The notes beneath the pieces were generated by a model, which saw only the letters and a program-made list of their open reading frames with translations, had not been told where the DNA came from and made no database searches. Of a DNA stretch of 8,570 nt, positions 1 through 5,529 are shown one piece after another (position 1 is the stretch's first letter; each line of letters opens with the position of its first letter). Source of the stretch: an uncultured Moraxella sp. (GTDB taxonomy: Bacteria; Pseudomonadota; Gammaproteobacteria; Pseudomonadales; Moraxellaceae); contig CALAPG010000125.1 in assembly GCA_937889485.1 (NCBI GenBank), positions 1 to 8,570 on the forward strand, written 5' to 3'. The position numbers and the translations under genes are program-made.

Positions 1-120
1 TTGTTATTATGCCATTGCTTTAACAGACTTTTTCGTTTTTTTGTCGTGTGCTGAGCAAAAATATAGCAAATATGGTAACAATAATCGGACAGCAGCCGCT
101 AACGCTTACAGGCTATTTTA

Positions 121-129
121 TGCTAAAAT
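121..129 (+). promoter_or_regulatory. candidate extended -10 promoter of dsbC
   Basis: TG-C-TAAAAT is an extended -10 element. Transcription would begin near base 136, just ahead of the ATG at 152. No convincing -35 hexamer is seen at normal spacing, which extended -10 promoters tolerate. If real, it excludes the far-upstream TTG at 41 as start codon. Confidence 0.3.
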
Positions 130-151
130 CGGGCAATCCTGTTTGGTTTTG

Positions 152-994
152 ATGAGTGTTATTATGATGACTGATTTTTTTGACGCTACCTCTGTTCGCT
201 TAAAAGGTGTGGCAACCATGATGGCAGCAACCAGCTTAGCGGCACTGGTCGGGTGTGACAACGCCCAATCTAGCACGGTCAGCAAAACCCAAACCAAAGA
301 GTCGCCCACTGCCACAAGAACCGTGCCAGCCGCTAACGACCAGCAGTTACAACAAACGCTTAGCAGCAACTTGGCAAAATCTGGCATCAATGCCAAAATC
401 CTAAGCGTAACAGCAACCACCATGCCTAATATATATTGGGTCAAAGCCGAGGGATTACCCACCTTTTTTACTGACAGCAGCGGTCAATATATTTTGCAAG
501 GTGATTTGGTTAAAGTGGGCGGTGCACAGCCAGAACACGTTTCTGCCAACTTAATGGCACAAGATGCTAAAAATAGCTTAGCAAGTATTGATAAAAAAGA
601 CATGATTATTTTCCCTGCCAAGGGGACTACCAAAGCCGCAATTTATGTGTTTACCGACACTGATTGTGGCTACTGCCGCAAACTCCACAGCGAGATAGAC
701 CAGATCAACAGTTTTGGTATCGAAGTACGCTATTTGCCGTGGCCACGCGCCGAAGAAACATTGCCTATTATGGAAAAAGTGTGGTGTAGCAGTGACCGTA
801 AAGCTGCCATGACCCAAGCCAAACAGGGTGTACCTATTAATGCACCTACTTGCGATAACCCTGTCAAAAAACTGTATCGCTTGGGTCTATCGCTCGGTAT
901 CACAGGCACCCCTGCAATTTTTAATGAAGAGGGGCATCAATTAGGTGGTTATTTACCAGCCCCCGAGCTTGCCAAAGCCCTTAATATTCAGTAA
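152..994 (+). CDS. dsbC: DsbC-like thiol:disulfide interchange lipoprotein
   Basis: Periplasmic disulfide isomerase of the DsbC family, which rearranges wrong disulfides in secreted proteins. The thioredoxin-fold half holds the CGYC active site (bases 665-676, residues 172-175 from this start), a second cysteine pair (WC...TC, residues 212 and 234) like the structural disulfide of DsbC, and the GTPA loop with the cis-proline. The N-terminal ~110 residues after the signal fit the linker and dimerisation domain. The signal peptide ends in ALVG-Cys, a good lipobox, so the mature protein should be lipid-anchored at Cys35; the next residues are Asp-Asn. Start: the frame is open back to the window edge and a TTG lies at 41, but the stretch before 152 does not look like protein and would bury the signal peptide. 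ATGs at 164 or 167 are also possible; TGAGT at 153-157 could be their weak ribosome site. Downstream is hom, separated by a terminator. Family is sure; the exact start is not. Confidence 0.88.
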   Translation: MSVIMMTDFFDATSVRLKGVATMMAATSLAALVGCDNAQSSTVSKTQTKESPTATRTVPAANDQQLQQTLSSNLAKSGINAKILSVTATTMPNIYWVKAEGLPTFFTDSSGQYILQGDLVKVGGAQPEHVSANLMAQDAKNSLASIDKKDMIIFPAKGTTKAAIYVFTDTDCGYCRKLHSEIDQINSFGIEVRYLPWPRAEETLPIMEKVWCSSDRKAAMTQAKQGVPINAPTCDNPVKKLYRLGLSLGITGTPAIFNEEGHQLGGYLPAPELAKALNIQ

Positions 995-1044
995 GTATAA
1001 AGCCCAATATTTATCCAAAACTTTTTGTTAATTATAGTGATGAT

Positions 1045-1080
1045 AAAACCAGTCAGCGTATGCTGTCTGGTTTTATTTTT
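1045..1080 (+). terminator. intrinsic terminator after dsbC
   Basis: AAAACCAG-T-CAGC, loop GTAT, GCTG-T-CTGGTTTT: twelve pairs interrupted by one T/T mismatch, followed by TTTTATTTTT. It lies 50 bases after the dsbC stop and separates dsbC from hom. Confidence 0.85.
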
Positions 1081-1200
1081 GTCGAGAAGTTTTTTTTGTC
1101 AAACGCGTTTTATACCTTATCAAGCGGCGCAGGTCATGGTATATTTACAAATGAGCATTAACTTTTATTTTTAACTTTTTATTATTTGAGAATTTTTTTT

Positions 1201-2532
1201 ATGAATAATCGACCTATTCAATTAGCGATTTTAGGGCTTGGTACTGTCGGCACAGGGGTCGTTACCCTATTACAAAGCAATCTTGAAGAAATCACACGGC
1301 GCACAGGGCGCGATATTCAAATTACCCACGTTGGTACCCGCCGCGAGCGTACCGATATCCCTCAGCATATTCAGCAATCGGCTGATTTGATGTCAATTGT
1401 CAAGCAAGATAATGTTGATATTGTCATTGAACTGATGGGTGGTATGACCACTGCCAAGGAGGTCATTATTGCGGCTATTGAACACGGTAAACACGTGGTC
1501 ACCGCCAATAAAGCGTTACTGGCAGAGCATGGCAATGAGATTTTTGCTTTGGCAGATAAAAATGGGGTGAAAGTTGCTTATGAAGCAGCCGTGGCAGGCG
1601 GCATTCCCATTATTAAAATTTTGCGTGAAGCACTGACCGCCAACAAGGTCAACTGGCTGGCTGGCATCATTAATGGCACGGGCAACTTTATCATGACAGA
1701 AATGCGTGAAAAAGGCAGGGCTTTTGAGGCAGTGTTGACCGAGGCGCAAGCGCTGGGCTATGCAGAGGCTGATCCCACATTTGATGTTGAAGGCATCGAT
1801 GCTGCCCACAAGCTGACCTTACTAGCCTCCATCGCGTTTGGTATTCCGCTACAATTTGACAAAGTCTATTGCGAAGGTATTACCAACATTACCAGTCAAG
1901 ATGTACAGTATGCCGAAGAGCTTGGCTACCGTATCAAACATTTGGGGTTTGCCAAACGCCACGTTTTGGACAATGGTGAAGAAGGTATTGAGCTGCGGGT
2001 ACACCCGACACTTATTCCAGAGGCAGCACTACTTGCCAATGTCAATGGCGTGAAGAATGCCGTCTTGGTAGATGCTGCGCCCGTAGGACAAACGTTGTAT
2101 TACGGTGCAGGCGCAGGTGCAGGCGCAACCGCTTCAGCCGTCATGGCAGATGTGATTGACATGGTAAGAAACCTAAATACCGACACCAGCGCTCACAGTT
2201 GCCGTGTGCCGCACTTGGCATTTCAACCCACGGCATTACAAACCACCCGCGTCTTATCTAGTGATGAAATGATCTCAGGCTACTACCTACGCTTGCGCGT
2301 CAAAGATGATTTGGGGGTATTAGCAGAAGTTACCCGCATATTGAGCGAGTCAAATATCAGCATTGCCGCCATTTTACAACGTCCATCACACACCGATGGC
2401 GAGCTACCTATCATTATTATGGTAGACCCCGTTATCGAAAAAAACATGAATGAAGCAATTCAAAAAATCGAGGCATTACCAACAGTTACTGATAAAGTAG
2501 TCCGCATTCGCTTGGATGAACTAAGCCAGTAA
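1201..2532 (+). CDS. hom: homoserine dehydrogenase (with ACT domain)
   Basis: NAD(P)H-dependent reduction of aspartate semialdehyde to homoserine, the branch point to threonine and methionine; cytoplasmic. From the ATG at 1201 (443 residues): Rossmann loop GLGTVG at residues 12-17; the ANKALLA motif around 102-108; GIINGTGN at 155-162; the catalytic block EADPTFDVEGIDAAHKL at 189-205, with the expected Glu, Asp and Lys; and a C-terminal ACT domain from about 362 (YYLRLRVKDDLGVLAEV), usually the site of threonine feedback. Length fits monofunctional bacterial Hom. A TTG at 1186 in frame would add five residues (MRIFF), but ATG is preferred, with TTGAG ten bases upstream as a weak ribosome site. 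A possible promoter TTTACA (1144-1149), 16-base spacer, TATTTT (1166-1171) lies in the AT-rich leader. In many bacteria hom is followed by thrC; here a thiolase gene follows in its own unit. Confidence 0.96.
   Translation: MNNRPIQLAILGLGTVGTGVVTLLQSNLEEITRRTGRDIQITHVGTRRERTDIPQHIQQSADLMSIVKQDNVDIVIELMGGMTTAKEVIIAAIEHGKHVVTANKALLAEHGNEIFALADKNGVKVAYEAAVAGGIPIIKILREALTANKVNWLAGIINGTGNFIMTEMREKGRAFEAVLTEAQALGYAEADPTFDVEGIDAAHKLTLLASIAFGIPLQFDKVYCEGITNITSQDVQYAEELGYRIKHLGFAKRHVLDNGEEGIELRVHPTLIPEAALLANVNGVKNAVLVDAAPVGQTLYYGAGAGAGATASAVMADVIDMVRNLNTDTSAHSCRVPHLAFQPTALQTTRVLSSDEMISGYYLRLRVKDDLGVLAEVTRILSESNISIAAILQRPSHTDGELPIIIMVDPVIEKNMNEAIQKIEALPTVTDKVVRIRLDELSQ
2104..2127 (+). repeat. 12-bp exact tandem duplication inside hom
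   Basis: GGTGCAGGCGCA occurs twice head to tail and encodes the GAGAGAGA stretch of Hom. The surrounding YYGAGAG...TASAV motif is a conserved family loop of the same length, so this looks like codon-level repetition of a Gly/Ala loop rather than an insertion. Confidence 0.8.
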
Positions 2533-2566
2533 TCGCTTAGGTGCAATCCTTGCTTGGTAAATATTG

Positions 2567-2594
2567 ACAACAGCGCAAAAGCTGGTGTGTTTTT
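2567..2594 (+). terminator. candidate terminator after hom
   Basis: ACA-A-CAGC, loop GCAAAA, GCTG-G-TGT: seven pairs with one A/G mismatch, then G and five Ts. It starts 34 bases after the hom stop. The stem is short, so strength is doubtful, but placement and T-tract fit. Confidence 0.5.
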
Positions 2595-2611
2595 CAAGCG
2601 GTTTTATTTAG

Positions 2612-2654
2612 ATTTTAACTATGATAAGATGAAATGTATCATCATAGTTAAAAT
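2612..2654. promoter_or_regulatory. perfect 14-bp AT-rich dyad upstream of thiolase
   Basis: ATTTTAACTATGAT (2612-2625) and its exact reverse complement ATCATAGTTAAAAT (2641-2654) are separated by 15 bases. No T-tract follows on either strand, so it is not an obvious terminator. It lies 66 bases ahead of the thiolase start and contains -10-like hexamers (TATGAT, TATCAT), so an operator or promoter-overlapping hairpin is the best reading. No known regulator motif is recognised. Confidence 0.6.
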
Positions 2655-2657
2655 TAT

Positions 2658-2700
2658 ACCCCGCTCTAGCAAGGGGTCTAATGCGACAGGCTACAACCCC
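2658..2700 (+). promoter_or_regulatory. thiolase leader with mutually exclusive hairpins
   Basis: GGGGT (2673-2677) can pair either with ACCCC just before it (2658-2662) or with ACCCC after it (2696-2700). The second ACCCC ends six bases before the AAAGGA ribosome site. Short stems, so possibly chance; listed because the geometry resembles a translational switch. Confidence 0.2.
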
Positions 2701-2719
2701 AACTTAAAGGACGTTTTAT

Positions 2720-3901
2720 ATGGAAAATTCAGTCGTAATTGTTAACGGTGCTCGTACCCCAATGGGTGGCTTCCAAGGCGATTTTAATGATGTCACTAGC
2801 CCTGACTTGGGCGCTGTGGTCATCAAAGAAGCCGTGAGCCGCGCGGGTGTACAGCCCCAAGATATCGAAGAAGTCATTATGGGCAGTATTTTGACTGCAG
2901 GCGTGGGTCAAAGCCCAGCGCGTCAAGCCATGCGCAAAGCGGGTATCCCTGATGCAGCAGGCGCGCTCAATATCAACAAACTTTGTGGGTCTGGCATGAA
3001 AGCCATTATGTTGGGTGCCAATGCCATCCGCGGTGGCGAATTTGATATCGTCGTTGCAGGCGGTATGGAATCCATGACCAATGCCCCTTATGTACTACCC
3101 AAAGCACGCGGTGGCTACCGCATGGGTGACGGCGAAATCAAAGACACCATGTTCCTTGATGGTCTAAAAGATGCTGAGACAGGCAAACTTATGGGCGTAT
3201 TTGCCCAAGAAATGGCAGACAAACGTGGTATCACCCGTGAAGCCATGGACGCTTTCGCTATTGAATCGTTAAGCCGTGCCAACAATGCTATCAACCAAGG
3301 TCACTTTAAAGACGAAATCGTCCCCGTAACCATCAAAACACGCAAAGGTGACGTGGTTATCGACACGGACGAACAACCAGGCAAAGCCAATGTTGCAAAA
3401 ATCCCGACATTAAGACCCGCCTTTTCTAAAGAAGGGACTGTTACTGCCGCCAACTCAAGCTCAATCTCAGACGGCGCTGCCGCCGTGGTATTGATGTCAG
3501 AGGCCAAAGCCGCAGAAAAAGGGCTAAAACCGCAAGCGCGTATCGTTGCCCAAGCCACTCATTCACAGCACCCCAGTGAATTTACCATTGCCCCTATTGA
3601 ATGCGTGCGTAAAGTACTTGCCAAAGCAGGCTGGACAAAAGATGACGTCGATTTATGGGAAATTAACGAAGCCTTTGCCATGGTAACTATGTTAGCAATG
3701 CAAGAAAATGACCTTGACCATGCCAAAGTCAATATTGAAGGCGGCGCGTGCGCATTGGGGCACCCCGTAGGCGCGTCAGGTGCGCGTATCATTATTACTC
3801 TGATTAACTCTCTAAAACGTACAGGCGGCAAAAAAGGCGTAGCCAGTCTTTGTATTGGTGGTGGTGAAGCGGTTGCCCTTGCCATTGAACTGATTGACTA
3901 A
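2720..3901 (+). CDS. acetyl-CoA acetyltransferase-type thiolase
   Basis: Thiolase II family, condensing two acetyl-CoA to acetoacetyl-CoA or the reverse; cytoplasmic. All catalytic parts are present: nucleophile Cys89 in LNINKLCGSG, the NEAF motif at 316-319, His348 in CALGHPVGASG, and Cys378 in LCIGGG. These positions equal those of the well-studied Zoogloea ramigera biosynthetic thiolase (Cys89, His348, Cys378), and the length of 393 residues is standard. The start is secured by AAAGGA eight bases before the ATG. Closest named groups are AtoB, PhaA and MmgA-like acetyl-CoA acetyltransferases; the sequence alone does not tell synthesis (ketone bodies, polyhydroxybutyrate) from degradation. 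No phaB, atoDA or fadB neighbour helps. It stands alone between a terminator candidate and a strong terminator, preceded by a 187-base leader with a dyad. Confidence 0.95.
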   Translation: MENSVVIVNGARTPMGGFQGDFNDVTSPDLGAVVIKEAVSRAGVQPQDIEEVIMGSILTAGVGQSPARQAMRKAGIPDAAGALNINKLCGSGMKAIMLGANAIRGGEFDIVVAGGMESMTNAPYVLPKARGGYRMGDGEIKDTMFLDGLKDAETGKLMGVFAQEMADKRGITREAMDAFAIESLSRANNAINQGHFKDEIVPVTIKTRKGDVVIDTDEQPGKANVAKIPTLRPAFSKEGTVTAANSSSISDGAAAVVLMSEAKAAEKGLKPQARIVAQATHSQHPSEFTIAPIECVRKVLAKAGWTKDDVDLWEINEAFAMVTMLAMQENDLDHAKVNIEGGACALGHPVGASGARIIITLINSLKRTGGKKGVASLCIGGGEAVALAIELID

Positions 3902-3916
3902 CTAATTGACTAATTA
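3893..3916 (+). repeat. 12-bp tandem duplication including the thiolase stop codon
   Basis: ATTGACTAACTA is followed directly by ATTGACTAATTA (11 of 12 identical). The first copy holds the last two codons (Ile-Asp) and TAA; since the unit is a multiple of three, the second copy carries another in-frame TAA at 3911-3913. Confidence 0.75.
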
Positions 3917-3936
3917 CTGCTAGCTTTTGAAATTCC

Positions 3937-3968
3937 AGTGGGTCAAGGTCAACTTGATCCACTTTTTT
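3937..3968 (+). terminator. intrinsic terminator after thiolase gene
   Basis: AGTGGGTCAAG, loop GTCAA, CTTGATCCACT: 11 pairs including one G/T wobble, followed by TTTTTT. It lies 35 bases after the stop. Confidence 0.88.
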
Positions 3969-4017
3969 AATGCCTTGTTTGATACTTAATTTAATACCTT
4001 GGTTTTACAGCCATTTA

Positions 4018-4055
4018 TCATATTGTCATATTGTCATATTGTCATATTGTCATAT
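4018..4055 (+). repeat. octanucleotide tandem array (TCATATTG, 4.75 copies)
   Basis: Four exact units of TCATATTG plus TCATAT. Exact repeats of this kind are prone to slipped-strand copy-number change. It is outside any credible coding sequence. Confidence 0.97.
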
Positions 4056-4058
4056 ATT
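4031..4058 (+). promoter_or_regulatory. candidate promoter formed by the octamer array
   Basis: The junction of octamers yields TTGTCA (five of six to the -35 consensus) every eight bases. The copy at 4031-4036 lies 16 bases before TATATT (4053-4058, five of six to the -10 consensus) at the end of the array. Transcription would start near 4065. Confidence 0.35.
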
Positions 4059-4211
4059 TTATTGCCCACCACCTTTGATGACCCTCCCATAGCGCCATGT
4101 TGCATTAAGTTAAAAAAAACTCTCCCTACTTACCTAATTTCACGAGCGATTACACCCTTCAAACAAAACTTTATCAAATCTAACTACCCACCTTCACGCA
4201 TTTTTAATACA

Positions 4212-4228
4212 CTAAACTTGAAGTTAAG
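4212..4228. promoter_or_regulatory. 17-bp imperfect palindrome
   Basis: CTAAACTTGAAGTTAAG reads almost the same on both strands: seven of eight base pairs match about a central G. It could be a protein-binding site; no regulator is recognised and nearby -10-like sequence (TAATAC, 4205-4210) is weak. Confidence 0.2.
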
Positions 4229-4277
4229 CAAGCAGGCGCAAAAAACTGTGACCGCCCAAACTTGCCTAGCGACCCTG

Positions 4278-4312
4278 TGATGAGTGAACTTTTTATGTCA
4301 CTCCTCATTTTT
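4278..4312 (+). terminator. orphan intrinsic terminator in the thiolase/PRC gap
   Basis: TGA-T-GAGTGA, loop ACTTTTTATG, TCACTC-C-TCA: nine pairs with one T/C mismatch, followed by TTTTT. It points along the + strand but lies more than 300 bases after the thiolase terminator and 108 bases before the next gene, so it has no evident gene to end. No T-tract on the other strand. Confidence 0.6.
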
Positions 4313-4420
4313 AAAAAATTTATTACAAGAAAATTAACCTTCATAAAATAAGCCACTTTATAACACCGTTGTTTTTTTAATAAAAACAAATTATAAGAAG
4401 ACACAAAAAGGAGAAACCCG

Positions 4421-5242
4421 ATGGCAACTTTAATGCGTTTGCGCGATATTCAAGATACCCACGCCGATCTTTTGGGCAGCGATTACTTTGACCCAACAGG
4501 AAAAACCGCTTATGGCATCAATAACGAAAAAATTGGTAGTATCCAAGGCGCCTTGGTAGATGACACGACTGGTCGTATCCGCTACTTTATCGTGGATGTA
4601 GGCGGTTGGTTTAGCTCAAAAGAAGTTTTGGTACCTGCAGGGCTTGCCCGCATTGATGGCGATCAAGTCTACTTTGACACGTTAAACCGTGATACCGTTG
4701 AAACTATGGACGCGTATGACCCTGACTACAATTACAGTATCGAAGAACAGACCGTTCGCGACCGCCAGGTATTTGACCGTGGCGATGCCCCCGTACAATT
4801 GAGTGAAAACGAATACCAATCACCTAATACGCTACAACTATTAGAAGAACGGTTATCAGTTAATAAAGATAAAATCGTGGCAGGGCTTTTAAAAGTTGGC
4901 AAGCACGTGGTCTCTGAACCTAAGACGGTCAACGTCGAGTTAACCGAAGAGCAAGCCCACATTCAGCGCACGCCAGTTAACCGTCCTACTGACCGCACCA
5001 TAGGCGAAACTCGCAATGCAACCATCGAGGTAGAACTAGAAGCTGAGCGCGCTAACGTCAACAAGCAGACTTATGTCACTGAAGAAGTCAATGTGGACAA
5101 AGTAGCACAAACTCGTACAGAAACTTTTAACGAAACCGTACGCCGCGAAGAATTAGATGTCCAAAAAGACGGTGTAGAACGCGTTGCAGGGGCTGACACT
5201 ACTGCCGTGCCACCTGCGATTAACCCAAACGCGAGCCGCTAA
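4421..5242 (+). CDS. PRC-barrel and DUF2382 domain protein
   Basis: 273 residues. Residues about 22-98 form a PRC-barrel (YGINNEKIGSIQGALVDDTTGRIRYFIVD is split over 31-59; then GWFSSKEVLVP at 62-72), a small beta-barrel found in photosynthetic reaction centre H subunits, RimM and many stress proteins. Residues about 138-250 are a DUF2382 region (the YsnF/AvaK family): LLEERLSVNKDKIVAG, then HVVSEPKTVNVELTEE, then a second half with TYVTEEVNVDK and TETFNETVRREELDV. The tail is Pro/Ala/Asn-rich. It is charged, has no signal peptide or membrane segment, and contains no cysteine. The start is secured by AAGGAG seven bases before ATG. Such proteins are linked to general stress or desiccation in several bacteria, but no biochemical activity is established. 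A strong terminator follows; a shorter paralogue lies 288 bases downstream. Domain calls are firm; function is unknown. Confidence 0.92.
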   Translation: MATLMRLRDIQDTHADLLGSDYFDPTGKTAYGINNEKIGSIQGALVDDTTGRIRYFIVDVGGWFSSKEVLVPAGLARIDGDQVYFDTLNRDTVETMDAYDPDYNYSIEEQTVRDRQVFDRGDAPVQLSENEYQSPNTLQLLEERLSVNKDKIVAGLLKVGKHVVSEPKTVNVELTEEQAHIQRTPVNRPTDRTIGETRNATIEVELEAERANVNKQTYVTEEVNVDKVAQTRTETFNETVRREELDVQKDGVERVAGADTTAVPPAINPNASR

Positions 5243-5316
5243 TAGCAGATTGATAATGTCACAACAACAATAGCGCGGCTTTTAACAGCGTTGGTAATAC
5301 ACCGCTAGTAATACCT

Positions 5317-5344
5317 AAGGCAGATGGTTTCATCTGCCTTTTTT
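5317..5344 (+). terminator. strong intrinsic terminator after PRC/DUF2382 gene
   Basis: AAGGCAGATG, loop GTTT, CATCTGCCTT: ten perfect pairs, with a run of six Ts at 5339-5344. It shows that the next gene needs its own promoter. Confidence 0.95.
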
Positions 5345-5374
5345 ATCTGATGATATTGCACTGCGCTTTTATTG

Positions 5375-5402
5375 GTTTTTTAACAAACATTAGTTTTTTA
5401 AC
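5375..5402 (+). repeat. direct repeat of GTTTTTTAAC
   Basis: Two identical ten-base copies at 5375-5384 and 5393-5402, 18 bases apart start to start, in the leader of the second DUF2382 gene. TTGCAC (5356-5361) with TTTAAC (5379-5384) at 17-base spacing would make a weak promoter that uses the first copy. Low complexity makes chance possible. Confidence 0.35.
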
Positions 5403-5450
5403 CAAAGTTGCTGTCAAATAGATCCTGACCAAAACTGCCATCAAAATCGT

Positions 5451-5497
5451 CACTTAGTCACTTAGTTACCACTTAGTCACTTAGTCACTTAGTCACT
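5451..5497 (+). repeat. octanucleotide tandem array (CACTTAGT, five copies, interrupted)
   Basis: Two exact units of CACTTAGT, the triplet TAC, three more exact units and the partial CACT. The array ends 20 bases before the AGGA ribosome site (5517-5520) and 33 bases before the ATG of the second DUF2382 gene, so it should lie in its 5' untranslated region or promoter. The unit shares five of eight positions with the other array when aligned as TCACTTAG versus TCATATTG. Confidence 0.97.
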
Positions 5498-5529
5498 GCC
5501 ACGACAACATCAGTGTAGGAAAAATCACA

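Larger units (their letters stand above)
4065..4312 (+). ncRNA. hypothetical small RNA between array promoter and orphan terminator
   Basis: No open reading frame of note lies between the candidate promoter at 4031-4058 and the terminator at 4278-4312; a transcript of about 250 bases would result. No known RNA family is recognised. The proposal rests only on the promoter-terminator pair, and the start is an estimate. The transcript could equally be an upstream leader of the PRC/DUF2382 gene with premature termination. Confidence 0.2.
3969..4420 (+). other. long non-coding gap before the PRC/DUF2382 gene
   Basis: Between the thiolase terminator and the next start there are about 450 bases without a convincing gene. 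They hold an octamer tandem array (4018-4055), a promoter candidate using part of it, a near-perfect 17-bp palindrome (4212-4228), an orphan terminator (4278-4312), and an AT-rich leader with weak -10 candidates TAAAAT (4344-4349) and TATAAC (4359-4364) for the downstream gene. Confidence 0.7.

Noticed and set aside
1..151. Extension of the dsbC frame upstream to TTG at 41 or past the left edge
   Set aside because: The frame is open, but the translated stretch lacks homology-like features, would bury the lipoprotein signal peptide internally, and overlaps the extended -10 candidate at 121-129.
93..338. 12-base direct repeat CAGCCGCTAACG at 93-104 and 327-338
   Set aside because: A shared 12-mer is expected by chance about once or twice in a window of this size, and nothing else links the two sites.
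118..462. Reading frame on the - strand within dsbC
   Set aside because: It is the antisense shadow of a clearly homologous gene and has no ribosome site or recognisable domain.
2521..2540. Six-pair hairpin CTAAGC/GCTTAG over the hom stop codon
   Set aside because: The stem is short and no T-run follows; the better terminator candidate lies at 2567-2594.
2554..2745. 63-codon + strand reading frame overlapping the thiolase start
   Set aside because: It runs through the terminator candidate and the dyad, overlaps the thiolase start in another frame and shows no protein-like pattern.
4018..4055. CRISPR-like repeat structure at the octamer array
   Set aside because: Units are eight bases with no spacers; it is a simple tandem repeat, as is the array at 5451-5497.
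3999..4280. 93-codon + strand reading frame over the octamer array
   Set aside because: It needs a TTG start with no ribosome site, has no internal ATG, its first part is only the translated octamer repeat, and its stop lies in the terminator stem. A non-coding reading is better.
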